Assembly (NCBI GenBank): GCA_020248945.1
Contig: JADCGQ010000023.1
Location: 1-64,000, forward strand
DNA: 64,000 nucleotides
Reading direction: 5' to 3'
Source: Rubrivivax sp.
Lineage (GTDB): Bacteria; Pseudomonadota; Gammaproteobacteria; Burkholderiales; Burkholderiaceae_C
Under the pieces are notes generated by a model that saw nothing but the letters and a program-made list of their open reading frames with translations, ran no database searches and was not told the origin of the DNA. The translations under genes and the position numbers were made by a program. Below are positions 35,290 through 44,361 of the stretch, one piece after another; position 1 is the stretch's first letter, and every line of letters starts with the position of its first letter.

Positions 35290-37521
35290 ATGACCCAACC
35301 CGACACGCGGCGCCGCACGCTGCTCGTTTCCGCCGGCCTGGCCGGCAGCCTGCCGGCGTCGCTGCTGTTCACGCGCCACGCACTGGCGCAGGCCGCTGCC
35401 GCCACCTCGTCGCAGCCGCCGGGCCTGCCCGTGGCCGCGGTGCGCAACGTGCGCGAGAGCTTCTTCGGCACGCCCGTCGACGACCCCTACCGCCACTTCG
35501 AGGACGCCAAGGCCGCCGAGGTGGCGCCGTGGATGAAGGCGCACAGCGACCACGCCCACGCCACGCTCAAGCGCATCGGCGGCCGCGCGGCGCTGCGGCG
35601 CAAGCTCGAGGAGATCGACTCCAGCGCCTCGGCGCGCGTGGGCGAGGTGCAGCGCCGCGCGGGCGAGCTGTTCTTCTACCAGCGCCGCGGCGCGACTGAA
35701 GACCAGTTCAAGCTCTGCGTCCGGCAAGGCCTGCAAGGCGCCGAGCGCGTGCTGTTCGACCCCGAAGAACTGAAGAAGAAGACCGGCACGCCGCACGCCA
35801 TCAACTGGTACTCGGCCTCGCCCGATGGCAGCAAGGTGGCGCTGGGCGTGTCGGCCGGCGGCAGCGAAGACGCCTCGATGCGCATGCTCGACGTCAAGAC
35901 CGGCAAGCAGCTCGGCCCGATCGTCGAGCGCGCGCAGTTCGGCGGCATCAGCTGGTCGCGCGACGGCCGGAACGTCTACTTCCACCGCATGCAGGCGCTG
36001 AAGAAGGGCGCGCCGCCGACCGACAAGTACCAGCGCAGCACCGCCTGCGTCATGCCCGCGGGCGGGCGCGAGTCCAGCATCAAGGTGCTGCTGCGCGCCG
36101 GCGACAAGGGCGGCGTCGAGATCCCGGCCACGGAGTTCCCGTTCATCGAGATCCTGCCCGACGGTCGCGCCATCGCCACGGTCTTTGACGGCGTGTCGCC
36201 GGAGTTTGCGGCCTGGCACAGCACCGAAGCCGCACTGAAGGCCGGCCGGCCGGCCTGGAAGAGGCTGTTCACGAAGGCCGATGCCATCACGTCGATGGCG
36301 GTGACGGGCGATCGGCTCTACGCCACCACGCACCGCGGCGCGCCGCGCTACAAGCTCATCGGCGGCCCGCTCGCCGGCTTCGACCCGGCCACCGCGCCCA
36401 CGCTGGTGGCCGAGAGCAGCCGCGTGCTGGGCACCCTGGCCACCGCCGCCGACGCGGTGTACTTCGACGTGCGCGACGGCAACGTCAAGAAGCTGTTCAA
36501 GCTGGCGCCCGCGCCAGGCGCGCAGCCCCAGGAAGTGACGCTGCCGGTGCTGGGCTCGTTCAGCCTCGCCGGTGTCGAGCCCAGCTTGCCGGGGGTGTTG
36601 ATGGACCTGCAGAGCTGGACGCGCGCGCGCCAGATCTTCAGCGTCGCCGCCGACGGCACGGTGGCCAACACCGGCCTGCAGCCGGCCGGGCCGCTCGATG
36701 CGCCGGCCAACGTCACCGCCACCGAGGTGATGGTGAAGAGCCACGATGGCGCGATGGTGCCGATGAGCATCATCCACCGCACCGGCACCCGGCTCGACGG
36801 CGCCAACCCGACCATCCTCTACGGCTACGCCAGCTACGGCATCACCGAAGAGCCCTTCTTCAGCCCCAGCCGCCTGGCCTGGATGGACGCCGGCGGCGTG
36901 TTTGCCGTCGCCAACCCGCGCGGCAGCGCGGTGTTCGGCAAGGACTGGTACCTCGCCGGCAAGCAGACCACCAAGCCCAACACCTGGAAGGACTTCATCG
37001 CCTGCGCCGAGCACCTGGTGGGCGAGAAGTGGACGCGCCCCTCACGCCTGGCCATCTGGGGCGGCAGCGCCGGCGGCATCCTCGTGGGCATGGCGATGTG
37101 CGAGCGGCCCGACCTGTTCGCCGCGGTGATGCCGGCCGTGGGCTGCATGGACATGGTGCGCGCCGAAACCACGCCCAACGGCATCCCCAACATCCCGGAG
37201 TTCGGCAGCCGCAAGACGGAGCCGGGCTTCCGCGCGCTGCTCGCCATGAGCACCTACCACCAGATCAAGGACGGCGTGAAGTACCCGGCCGTGCTGTTCA
37301 CCCACGGCGTCAACGACCCGCGCGTGGAGGTGTGGAACACCACCAAGGCCGCGGCGCGCCTGATGGCCGCCAGCACCAGCGGCAAGCCGGTGCTGGTGCG
37401 GCTGGACTACGAGGCCGGCCACGGCATCGGCGACACCAAGGCGCAGGTGCTCGACGAGCGGGCCGACACCTTTGCCTTCGTGATGTGGCAGACGGGCATG
37501 CCGGGGTGGGAGCTCAGCTGA
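35290..37521 (+). CDS. S9-family prolyl oligopeptidase, exported
   Basis: This 743-residue serine peptidase has a twin-arginine-like export signal (TRRRTLLVSAGLAGSLPASLLF). The mature part begins with a seven-bladed beta-propeller (about residues 60-440, repeated SPDGSKVALG and SRDGRNVYF motifs) and ends with the alpha/beta hydrolase domain. The nucleophile is in WGGSAGGIL, the acid in HGVNDPRVE and the histidine in AGHGIGDTK. It resembles prolyl endopeptidase and oligopeptidase B. It probably clips proline-containing peptides outside the cytoplasm. GAGGTG precedes the ATG. Confidence 0.9.
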   Translation: MTQPDTRRRTLLVSAGLAGSLPASLLFTRHALAQAAAATSSQPPGLPVAAVRNVRESFFGTPVDDPYRHFEDAKAAEVAPWMKAHSDHAHATLKRIGGRAALRRKLEEIDSSASARVGEVQRRAGELFFYQRRGATEDQFKLCVRQGLQGAERVLFDPEELKKKTGTPHAINWYSASPDGSKVALGVSAGGSEDASMRMLDVKTGKQLGPIVERAQFGGISWSRDGRNVYFHRMQALKKGAPPTDKYQRSTACVMPAGGRESSIKVLLRAGDKGGVEIPATEFPFIEILPDGRAIATVFDGVSPEFAAWHSTEAALKAGRPAWKRLFTKADAITSMAVTGDRLYATTHRGAPRYKLIGGPLAGFDPATAPTLVAESSRVLGTLATAADAVYFDVRDGNVKKLFKLAPAPGAQPQEVTLPVLGSFSLAGVEPSLPGVLMDLQSWTRARQIFSVAADGTVANTGLQPAGPLDAPANVTATEVMVKSHDGAMVPMSIIHRTGTRLDGANPTILYGYASYGITEEPFFSPSRLAWMDAGGVFAVANPRGSAVFGKDWYLAGKQTTKPNTWKDFIACAEHLVGEKWTRPSRLAIWGGSAGGILVGMAMCERPDLFAAVMPAVGCMDMVRAETTPNGIPNIPEFGSRKTEPGFRALLAMSTYHQIKDGVKYPAVLFTHGVNDPRVEVWNTTKAAARLMAASTSGKPVLVRLDYEAGHGIGDTKAQVLDERADTFAFVMWQTGMPGWELS

Positions 37522-37525
37522 AGGC

Positions 37526-39559
37526 CTACCAGTCGTAGGCCGCGAGCGCGCTCTCGCGCAGGTGCACCACCTGAGCGCCCATCAGCAGGGCGCGCTCTTC
37601 GCCCAGCCAGCCCGCGCCGGTGCCGTCGTTGGCGCCCTTCAGATCGCGCAGCACCAGGCTGCGCGCGGCGGTGTCGACCTCGAAGGTCTGCAAGCCGCGC
37701 TGGAAGCCGCTGAAGGGCCCCTGGCTCAGCACCACCGGCAGCGCCAGCCGGGCCACGGCGCCGCCGGGCGCGGCGTCCAGGCGCATCGCCAGGCCATGGC
37801 GTGACTGCTCCAGCGCGCTGGCACTGCCGGCGTCGCCGAGCGTGAGCGAGCGCAGCACGCGTGGCGCGGTGGCGTCGGCCACGTCGAACAGCGTCAGCTG
37901 CAGGCCCTGCACGCGGCCCTCGGTGTCGGCCGCGCGGCCCAGGCCCAGCAGCAGGCCCTCGGGCAGCGGCAGCAGCGTTTCGGCGTAGCCGGGCAGCTCG
38001 ACCTCGCCGGCCACGCGCGGGTCGGTGGCATCGGCCAGGTCGAGCACGTACAGCGGGTCGATGCGGCGGAAGGTGACGACGTAGCCTCGCGCACCGGCGA
38101 AGCGCACCGCATACACCTGCTCGCCCGGCTTGCCGATGGCGGCCGGCCGGCGCGCGTTGGGCAGCACGCTCACCGTGGCCAGCGTGCGGCCGTCGGCACT
38201 GGCCGCGGCGCTGTCGGCGCGCAGCACCGTCAGGCGTGCCGGCGAGGGCCGGCGCGCACCGGCATCGGCAGGCGACGCCCAGCCCTCGCCGCCGGTGTAG
38301 GTGAGCACGCGCAGATGGCCCTCGTGCTCGCTCAGGCGGTAGCTCATGCGCGTGCTGTCCCAGCCGAGATGGCCTTCGACATCGGCCGAGCCGCGCCAGG
38401 CCAGGCCGCCGGTGCCCGTGGGGTCGAGCGCGAACTGGTGCACGTCGGTGCGCGGCGGCGCCGCCGCCACGAGGCTGAGGCTCTCCATCAGCGGCGTGCT
38501 GCGGGTCGTCGCCAGCCAGAGGTTGCGTGGCGTCAGGTACACGGCTTCGGTGCCGCCGGCAAAGCAGCGCGTGCTCTGCGGCAGATCGGGGCTGCGCAGG
38601 TCGACCAGCGTCACCGTGGTCAGCTGCACCGCGAGCGAACCGTTGTCGGGCTGCAGCCAGCAGTCGGTGTCGCGCAGCAGCGGCTGCGCGGCGCCGCCGT
38701 TGCGGCGCAGGCGTGGCAGCAACTCGTCGGCGCTCAGGCGGGCGATGGCCGCGGTGCGCTCGCCCGGCGTGGCCGTGGCCGGCAGGGCCTGCGCCTGCAG
38801 CATAGGCCGGTGCACGGCCACCACGACCAGCGTGTCGCCGACGCGGCGCGCATCGACCAGCGAGCCCTCGAAGGACAGGCGCGCACCGGCCACAGGGCGC
38901 GCGGCGTCGCGGGTGTCGATGTGCTGCAGCTGCACGCCCTGTTTCAGCCACATCGGCGGGATCGACACGCAATCGGGGCACAGCGCGCTGCCGGCCAGGG
39001 CCTCCTGGCGGCGCGACACGGCCACCAGCGCCTGCCCGTCGCTGCGCGCCATCAGCCCTTCGGGCTGCTGCCAGGCGTCGTCGCGAGCCAGCGGCACGCG
39101 CAGGGCCTCGCCAAGGCGCCCGGCAGCGCCCATCGGCTGCGCGATCAGCACCAGGCCGCCGGCGTCGTCACGCGACAGCGCATGCAGCGTGCTGCCGGTG
39201 CTGCGCAGCAGGTCGGCCTCGTCGACCCCGTCTTCCTGCACCAGCGTGCGGCTGCTCGGCGGCGCGGCGGCCAAGGCGCCGCTGATCGGCGCCGCTGCGC
39301 CGATGCCGGCGCCGAAGCTGCCGCCACCGGCCAGCCGGCCCTGGGCGTCGAGCGCGCGCAGTCGGCCCTGGGCCCAGCTGGCCAGCTCACCCGGCCGGGC
39401 GGCGGCCAGCGCGCCGGCGCGGCCTTCAGAGGCGGGCGGCGTGGGTTCACCGCCACCGCCACCGCAGGCGGCCAGCAGCAGCGCCAGCAGCGCGGCCAGT
39501 GCCGGGCGCGGACTCGCCGGCAGCGCGCCCGGGCATCGAGCGAATCTTGAAGCACTCAT
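37526..39559 (-). CDS. Beta-propeller domain lipoprotein
   Basis: This 677-residue protein has a lipoprotein signal (ALLALLLAACGGGGGE; lipobox LAAC) and then a long secreted domain with repeated WLATT, LHVLTYTGG, YVVTFRRIDPLYVLDLADAT and LGRAADTEG motifs typical of the PF09826 beta-propeller family. VQEDGVDEADLLRSTG near residue 100 is the conserved entry motif. A GAGGAGA ribosome binding site precedes the ATG at 39559. Its role is unknown; relatives are secreted and linked to inhibitors or proteases. Confidence 0.85.
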   Translation of the reverse strand: MSASRFARCPGALPASPRPALAALLALLLAACGGGGGEPTPPASEGRAGALAAARPGELASWAQGRLRALDAQGRLAGGGSFGAGIGAAAPISGALAAAPPSSRTLVQEDGVDEADLLRSTGSTLHALSRDDAGGLVLIAQPMGAAGRLGEALRVPLARDDAWQQPEGLMARSDGQALVAVSRRQEALAGSALCPDCVSIPPMWLKQGVQLQHIDTRDAARPVAGARLSFEGSLVDARRVGDTLVVVAVHRPMLQAQALPATATPGERTAAIARLSADELLPRLRRNGGAAQPLLRDTDCWLQPDNGSLAVQLTTVTLVDLRSPDLPQSTRCFAGGTEAVYLTPRNLWLATTRSTPLMESLSLVAAAPPRTDVHQFALDPTGTGGLAWRGSADVEGHLGWDSTRMSYRLSEHEGHLRVLTYTGGEGWASPADAGARRPSPARLTVLRADSAAASADGRTLATVSVLPNARRPAAIGKPGEQVYAVRFAGARGYVVTFRRIDPLYVLDLADATDPRVAGEVELPGYAETLLPLPEGLLLGLGRAADTEGRVQGLQLTLFDVADATAPRVLRSLTLGDAGSASALEQSRHGLAMRLDAAPGGAVARLALPVVLSQGPFSGFQRGLQTFEVDTAARSLVLRDLKGANDGTGAGWLGEERALLMGAQVVHLRESALAAYDW

Positions 39560-39634
39560 GAACTCTCCTCGTCGGGTAAGAGGGGCGGGGGAGCCGCCGA
39601 TCTGCATCGTTGTCCTTGCGCCCGTCTCAAGCGC

Positions 39635-39651
39635 GTGGGACAATATCCCAC
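39635..39651. promoter_or_regulatory. Palindrome GTGGGA-CAATA-TCCCAC in a divergent promoter
   Basis: Perfect 6-bp arms surround a CAATA core that doubles as a -10-like sequence (GACAAT). It lies between the beta-propeller gene and the DUF6502 gene and could be an operator for either. The regulator is unknown. Confidence 0.5.
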
Positions 39652-39701
39652 ATACCCCGCCGCTGCGTCAACGCCGCCAACCCTTGCGACTGTTTCAGAG
39701 C

Positions 39702-40535
39702 GTGACCACGCCCACTCCCACTCTGGTGCTCGACCGCGTGCTCGCGTTGCTGGGCCCGCTGGTGCGGCTGCTGCTGCGCCACGGCGTCACCTACCCGGTG
39801 TTCACAGCGGCGCTCAAGCGCGTGTTCCTGGCCCAGGCGCAGGCCGAGCTGGCGCAGCGTGGCATGGCCGCCACCGACAGCGCGGTGTCCCTGCTGTCGG
39901 GCGTGCACCGGCGCGACGTGCGCACGCTCACGCGCGGCGCCGCCGCCGAGCCCGCCAGCGCGCCGCCGCCCACGCTGGGCCTGGCGGCGCAGGTGGTGGC
40001 GCGCTGGATGCATGACGCCGCCTTCCGCCACGCCGACGGCTCGCTGCGCGTGCTGCCGCGCGACAGCCGGGCCGGCGTCGTCGGCTTCGATGCCTTGGTG
40101 GAGGGCGTCAGCCGCGACGTGCGGCCCAAAGCCGTGCTCGACGAACTGCTGCGCCTGGGCGTGCTCGAAGAAGGCGCCGAGGGCCTCGTGCTCGCGCGCA
40201 GCGGCTTCGCCCCGCAGGCCGGCTTCGACGAGGCCCTGTGGCTCAGCGCGCAGAACCTGCACGACCACGCCGCGGCCGCGGTGGCCAACCTGTCGGGCAC
40301 GCGCACACGGCCCGGTGGCTACCTCGAGCAGGCGGTGTTCGTCGACGAGATCACGGCCGCCTCGGCCGAGCGGCTGCACGACGTGTCGGTGGAGGCCTGG
40401 AAGCGCGCCTTTGCCCTCGTCATGGCCGAGGCGCAGACGCGTTTCGATGCCGACGCCGCCGAGGCGCCAGCCAACACCCGCCGCCACCGCGCGCGCTTCG
40501 GTGTCTATTTCTACAGCGAACAGGAATCACCATGA
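39702..40535 (+). CDS. DUF6502 family protein
   Basis: This 277-residue protein has no signal peptide or membrane segment. The N-terminal region reads DRVLALLGPLVRLLLRHGVTYPVFTAALKRVFLAQA, followed by SLLSGVHRRDVRTL, which is typical of the DUF6502 family and looks like a DNA-binding winged helix. FDALVEGVSRDVRPKAVLDELLRLGVLE and QNLHDHAAAAVANLSG follow. I chose the GTG at 39702. It overlaps the next lipoprotein gene (ATGA) and shares a palindromic promoter region with the divergent beta-propeller gene. Function is unproven. Confidence 0.75.
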   Translation: MTTPTPTLVLDRVLALLGPLVRLLLRHGVTYPVFTAALKRVFLAQAQAELAQRGMAATDSAVSLLSGVHRRDVRTLTRGAAAEPASAPPPTLGLAAQVVARWMHDAAFRHADGSLRVLPRDSRAGVVGFDALVEGVSRDVRPKAVLDELLRLGVLEEGAEGLVLARSGFAPQAGFDEALWLSAQNLHDHAAAAVANLSGTRTRPGGYLEQAVFVDEITAASAERLHDVSVEAWKRAFALVMAEAQTRFDADAAEAPANTRRHRARFGVYFYSEQESP

Positions 40536-40990
40536 ACCACGCTCCATGCGCGGGTAGGCGCCGCTGGCTGCTGCTGCTGGCCGGCAGCGCGGGTGCCGCT
40601 GCGCTGGCCGGTTGCGGGCCGGGCGTGGGCGGATCGGGCACCGGGCTCGAGCCCCCGCCCGCGCTCACGGCCGCGCTGCCGACGCCGTCTCTGCACGCCG
40701 ATGGCATCGATGGCCGCCACGTGCAGGCCGTGCTCGAAGGCTCGCGGCTGCGCGTCACCCGGGCCTGCCCGCTGCTGCAGTTCAGCGGCCGGTGGAACGG
40801 CCTGCCGGGCAGCCCGCTGCACTTCGAAGGCGAGCTCGACGGCAACCCCGCGCGGCCGGCGCGCGCCGAGGTGCAGGTGAGCGGCAGCACGCTGGTGGTG
40901 ACGCTGCGCGACGGCACCGGCACGGTGCTGCTGGGGCCGCTGGCACTGGGCAGTGTGATGACGCTGCCACCGCTGCAGAGCTGCGGCTGA
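40532..40990 (+). CDS. Small lipoprotein, hypothetical
   Basis: This 152-residue protein has an Arg-rich lipoprotein signal (RRRWLLLLAGSAGAAALAGC, lipobox LAGC). After a low-complexity GPGVGGSGTGLEPPPALT linker, the mature domain looks beta-rich (RVTRACPLLQFSGRWNGL, FEGELDGNP, VQVSGSTLVVTLRDG). It is translationally coupled to the DUF6502 gene, suggesting the two are a functional pair. No family recognised. Confidence 0.75.
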   Translation: MNHAPCAGRRRWLLLLAGSAGAAALAGCGPGVGGSGTGLEPPPALTAALPTPSLHADGIDGRHVQAVLEGSRLRVTRACPLLQFSGRWNGLPGSPLHFEGELDGNPARPARAEVQVSGSTLVVTLRDGTGTVLLGPLALGSVMTLPPLQSCG

Positions 40991-41010
40991 AGCCCTGGCA
41001 CGGCCCTCGC

Positions 41011-41016
41011 TAGCAT
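41011..41016 (+). promoter_or_regulatory. -10-like hexamer TAGCAT before add
   Basis: TAGCAT ends 7 bases before the ATG at 41024, again with no ribosome binding site between. This is part of the leaderless pattern noted in the findings. Confidence 0.4.
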
Positions 41017-41023
41017 CGGGTGC

Positions 41024-42082
41024 ATGAGCTCCCCGATGCCCGCTGGCGGCCCCGACGCCGCTGAATTCGCCCGCCAAGTCCCCAAGGTGTTGCTGCACGA
41101 GCACCTCGACGGCGGCCTGCGCGTGGCCACGCTGCGCGAACTGGCCCTGGCGCGCAGCCTGCCACTGCCGGCCGACACCGAGGCCGGCCTCGCGGCCTGG
41201 TTCAACGCCAACGCCCATGCCGGCAGCCTGCTGAAGTACCTCGAAGGCTTTGCCCTCACCGTGGCCGCGATGGCCTCGCCCGAGGCGATGCGCCGCGTGG
41301 CCCGCGAGGCCGCCGACGACGCCGCCGACGACAGCGTGGTGCTGGGCGAGTTCCGCATCGCGCCGCTGCTCTTCGAGCCACACGGCACGCCGGGCGACGC
41401 CGCGGTGGAGGCGATGCTGCAGGGCCTGGCCGAGAGCCGGCTGCCGCTGCTCAGCCACAGCGGCCTGATCGTCTGCGCCATGCGCCACGAAGACGAGGCC
41501 GCCACGCGCCGCGCCGCCGAACTGGCTTTGCGCTGGATGGGCCGCGGCGTCGTCGGCTTCGACCTTGCCGGCGCCGAGGTCGGCCACCCGCCCAGCAAAC
41601 ACGCCCGCACGCTGGCCCTGGTGCGCGAGGCGGGCTTGGCCGTCACGCTGCATGCCGGCGAGGCCGACAGCGCCGAGCGCGTGCTCGAAGCCGGCCGCCT
41701 GGGCGCGCGGCGCATCGGCCACGGCGTGCGCCTGGTCGACGCGCTCACCGGCGCCGCACCCGCCGCGCTGCTGGACGAAACGCGCGCGCTGGGCCTGCAC
41801 CTGGAGGTCTGCCCCACCAGCAACGTGCACACCGGCGCGGCCGCCAGCGTGGCCACGCACCCGATCACGGCGCTGTGGCGGGCCGGCGTCTCGCTGAGCT
41901 ACCACACCGACAACCGGCTGATGAGCTGCGTCACGCCCAGCTCCGAGGCCGAGGCGCTGCTGCGCGAGACACCGCTCACGCGCGACGACTTGCGCGCGAT
42001 GGCCCGCCAGGCCGCCGCCGCGAGCTTCCTGCCCGAGGCAGCCCGTCAGCGCGCCATGGCGCTGATCGACGCAAGCCCATAA
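41024..42082 (+). CDS. add: Adenosine deaminase
   Basis: This 352-residue zinc enzyme converts adenosine to inosine, the substrate of the purine nucleoside phosphorylase at 28.6 kb. Zn ligands and catalytic residues are in order: LLHEHLDGGLR (first histidines), LHAGEADSAERV (catalytic Glu), IGHGVRL and SYHTDNRLMS (Asp). EVCPTSNVHTG is the conserved segment before it. Family members may also act on other adenine compounds, so the exact substrate is inferred. The start is preceded by a TAGCAT -10-like box. Confidence 0.9.
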   Translation: MSSPMPAGGPDAAEFARQVPKVLLHEHLDGGLRVATLRELALARSLPLPADTEAGLAAWFNANAHAGSLLKYLEGFALTVAAMASPEAMRRVAREAADDAADDSVVLGEFRIAPLLFEPHGTPGDAAVEAMLQGLAESRLPLLSHSGLIVCAMRHEDEAATRRAAELALRWMGRGVVGFDLAGAEVGHPPSKHARTLALVREAGLAVTLHAGEADSAERVLEAGRLGARRIGHGVRLVDALTGAAPAALLDETRALGLHLEVCPTSNVHTGAAASVATHPITALWRAGVSLSYHTDNRLMSCVTPSSEAEALLRETPLTRDDLRAMARQAAAASFLPEAARQRAMALIDASP

Positions 42083-42106
42083 CCCGCACCGGCCCAGCCA
42101 CCTGCG

Positions 42107-42180
42107 CGGATCCGGCTCCGCCGGGCCGCCGCGGGGCCACCCCCTCGGGGGGCTGCGAGCCAGAGCGAGCTGGGGGGCAC
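42107..42180. repeat. GC-rich palindromic intergenic element
   Basis: The gap between the convergent add and lacI-type genes contains CGGCTCCGCCGG, then CCCCCTCGGGGGG, then GCGAGCCAGAGCGAGCTGGGGGG. It looks like a dispersed GC-rich element of the type scattered through Burkholderiales genomes (from memory), and may act as a bidirectional terminator. Confidence 0.45.
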
Positions 42181-42182
42181 CG

Positions 42183-43205
42183 TTACGCGCTCGCGCGCAC
42201 CACCAGCTCGAAGCCCAGGTCCACGGCCGGCGTCTCCACCGCCTCGCCGCGCATCAGCTTCAGCAGCATCGTGGCGGCGGCGCGGCCGATCTCGCCGCGG
42301 GGCGTGCGCACCGTCGTCAGCGGCGGCTGCATCTGCTCGCTGCCGGTCAGGTCGTTGAAGCCGGCCACCGCGATGCGCCCGGGCACGGCCACGCCCAGCC
42401 GCAGCGCCGCCAGCAGCGCGCCCTGGGCGAGGTCATCGTTGCAGAAGAACACGGCGTCGACCGCCGGCGTCTGGCCGAGGATCTGCTCGAACATCGTGCC
42501 GCCCAGCGCCAGTGAGGACGGCGCAGGGTTCAGCCACTCCAGCGTCGGCGCGTGCAGCCCGGCGTCGCGCAGCGTGCGACGCCAGCCCTCCAGGCGCTGC
42601 AGCGTGCGCGGGTCCAGTTGCGCCGCGGCAAAGGCGATGCGGCGGTGGCCGCGCGCCAGCAGGTGCCGCGTCAACGCCGCCGCGGCATCGGCCTGCGACA
42701 GGCCCACGCTGTGCACGCCAGGCGCGCCGCTCGTTTCCATCAGGTGCACGCAGGGCACGCCGCTGGTGGCGATGAGCTCGCGCGCGGCCTCGCTGCGGTC
42801 GAAGCCCGTCACCAGCAGCCCGGCCGGGCGGTGCAGCAGCTGCTCGCGCAGCAGCTGTTCTTCTTCGGCGGCGTCGTAATGGGTGATGCCGATCAGCGTC
42901 TGGTAGCCGGCCGGCCGCAGCGTGCGCTGCACGGCCTCGAGCACGTCGACGAAGAGCGCGTTGGTCAACAGCGGGATCAGCAGCGCCACGTGCGCGCTGC
43001 GCGCCGAGGCCAGCGCCCGCGCCGCGGGGTCGGGCACGTAGCCCAGCGTGCGCGCAGCAGCCTGCACGCGCAGCACCAGCTCGGGCGCCACGGCGCGCTC
43101 GCCGCGCAGCGCGCGCGACACGGTGATCGGGCTCACCTCGGCCAGGCGCGCCACGTCGGCGAGCGTGACGCGTCCGGACGCACGGGATCGGCCAGCAGTG
43201 GACAT
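42183..43205 (-). CDS. LacI-family repressor (GntR-like)
   Basis: This 340-residue repressor starts with a LacI HTH (VTLADVARLAEVSPITVSRALRGERAVAPELVLRV) and hinge (GYVPDPAARALASARS), followed by a periplasmic-binding-protein-like effector domain. It is divergent from gntK, and two identical palindromes lie between them, so it probably represses the gluconate kinase and TRAP genes and its own gene. Gluconate or a phosphorylated form is the likely inducer by context. The ATG at 43205 gives the normal short N-terminus before the HTH. Confidence 0.9.
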   Translation of the reverse strand: MSTAGRSRASGRVTLADVARLAEVSPITVSRALRGERAVAPELVLRVQAAARTLGYVPDPAARALASARSAHVALLIPLLTNALFVDVLEAVQRTLRPAGYQTLIGITHYDAAEEEQLLREQLLHRPAGLLVTGFDRSEAARELIATSGVPCVHLMETSGAPGVHSVGLSQADAAAALTRHLLARGHRRIAFAAAQLDPRTLQRLEGWRRTLRDAGLHAPTLEWLNPAPSSLALGGTMFEQILGQTPAVDAVFFCNDDLAQGALLAALRLGVAVPGRIAVAGFNDLTGSEQMQPPLTTVRTPRGEIGRAAATMLLKLMRGEAVETPAVDLGFELVVRASA

Positions 43206-43253
43206 CGGGATGTACGGGAAAGCACGGACGCCGAACGGCTCGGCGATCCATAG

Positions 43254-43265
43254 GATAGCGCTATC
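43254..43265. promoter_or_regulatory. LacI-type operator 1
   Basis: GATAGCGCTATC is a perfect 12-bp palindrome with a central GCGC. It lies 48 bp before the repressor's start codon. The same core is found 86 bp away at 43339. Confidence 0.75.
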
Positions 43266-43338
43266 TCCATCGGAGTACCAGTCCGGCAAGACACCGCGTC
43301 TGCCGGGCACAGGAACTCCGATTTTCTTGGATCTCTTT

Positions 43339-43352
43339 GGATAGCGCTATCC
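43339..43352. promoter_or_regulatory. LacI-type operator 2
   Basis: GGATAGCGCTATCC is a perfect 14-bp palindrome ending 4 bp before the gntK start codon, so binding would block gntK transcription directly. The 86-bp centre spacing to operator 1 would allow looping. Confidence 0.8.
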
Positions 43353-43356
43353 CAGC

Positions 43357-43869
43357 ATGTCGTCGATCGTCGTCATGGGTGTGGCCGGTTGCGGCAAGTC
43401 CAGCCTCGGGGCCGTGCTGGCCGACACCGAGGCCTTGCCGCTGATCGAGGGCGACGACTTCCACAGCGCCGCCAACCGCCGCAAGATGGCCGAGGGCACG
43501 CCGCTGACCGACGCCGACCGCGACGGCTGGCTCGACACGCTGGCCGCCGAGCTGGCACGCCACCCGGCCGGCGCGGTGCTCACCTGCTCGGCGCTGAAGC
43601 GCCGCTACCGCGACCGGCTGCGCTCGGCCGTGCCGGGCCTGGGCTTCGTGTACCTGGCCATCACGCCGGACGAGGCCGCGCTGCGCGTGGCCGCCCGCGC
43701 CGGCACGCACTTCTTCCACCGCTCGCTGGTGGCCAGCCAATTCGAGGCGCTCGAGCCCCCGCTGGACGAACCCCGCGTGCTGCGGCTGGACGCGACGCTG
43801 CCCACCGCACTGCTGCAGATCCAGGTGGCCGTGTGGCTGCACGGTCAGCCGACGAAGGCCCGCCGATGA
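43357..43869 (+). CDS. gntK: Gluconokinase
   Basis: This 170-residue kinase phosphorylates D-gluconate to 6-phosphogluconate for the Entner-Doudoroff or pentose phosphate pathway. The P-loop is MGVAGCGKSS at about residues 7-16, followed by the characteristic EGDDFHSAANRRKMAEGTPLTDADRDGWL and LTCSALKRRYRDRLR segments. It is short and full length for the GntK family. The ATG lies 4 bp after operator 2. The stop overlaps the DctQ-type gene (ATGA). Confidence 0.95.
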   Translation: MSSIVVMGVAGCGKSSLGAVLADTEALPLIEGDDFHSAANRRKMAEGTPLTDADRDGWLDTLAAELARHPAGAVLTCSALKRRYRDRLRSAVPGLGFVYLAITPDEAALRVAARAGTHFFHRSLVASQFEALEPPLDEPRVLRLDATLPTALLQIQVAVWLHGQPTKARR

Positions 43870-44348
43870 AATCGCTGCGCCGCACCCTGCACGCCGCCAT
43901 GGCCGCCTGCCTGGCGCTGATGGCGCTGCTGGTGTTCGTGAACGTCGTGCTGCGCTACGGCTTCGGCAGCGGCATCGCCGCCAGCGAGGAGCTCTCGCGG
44001 CTGCTCTTCGTGTGGATGGTGTTCATCGGCGCCACCGCCGCCTACCCGGCCGGCGAGCACATGGCGTTCACGAGCCTGGCCGCGCGGCTGCGCCAACGCC
44101 CCGCCGCGCTGGCGGTGTGGACGGCGCTGATCCGCCTGCTGGTGCTGCTGGCCGCCGCGATGGTCGCCTGGGGCGCATGGCAGCAGGTGCAGGTGGGCCT
44201 GGGCAGCCGCTCGGTGGTGCTGGGCTACCCGACCGCGCTGCTGCCGCTGCCGGCGCTGCTGTGCAGCGCCACCATCGCCGTGGCTGCGCTGGTCGAACTC
44301 GTGACGCGGCGGCCGCTGGCCCTGGGCCCCGCGCTGGACGCCGAGTGA
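43866..44348 (+). CDS. TRAP transporter small permease (DctQ type)
   Basis: This 160-residue membrane protein has four predicted helices and the DctQ motif FGSGIAASEELSRLLFVWMVFIGATAAY. It is the small membrane subunit of a tripartite ATP-independent periplasmic transporter. Overlap with gntK and the order DctQ-DctM-DctP show a single operon, so the substrate is probably gluconate or a related sugar acid. Confidence 0.88.
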   Translation: MKSLRRTLHAAMAACLALMALLVFVNVVLRYGFGSGIAASEELSRLLFVWMVFIGATAAYPAGEHMAFTSLAARLRQRPAALAVWTALIRLLVLLAAAMVAWGAWQQVQVGLGSRSVVLGYPTALLPLPALLCSATIAVAALVELVTRRPLALGPALDAE

Positions 44349-44361
44349 ACAGGACCCCGTC

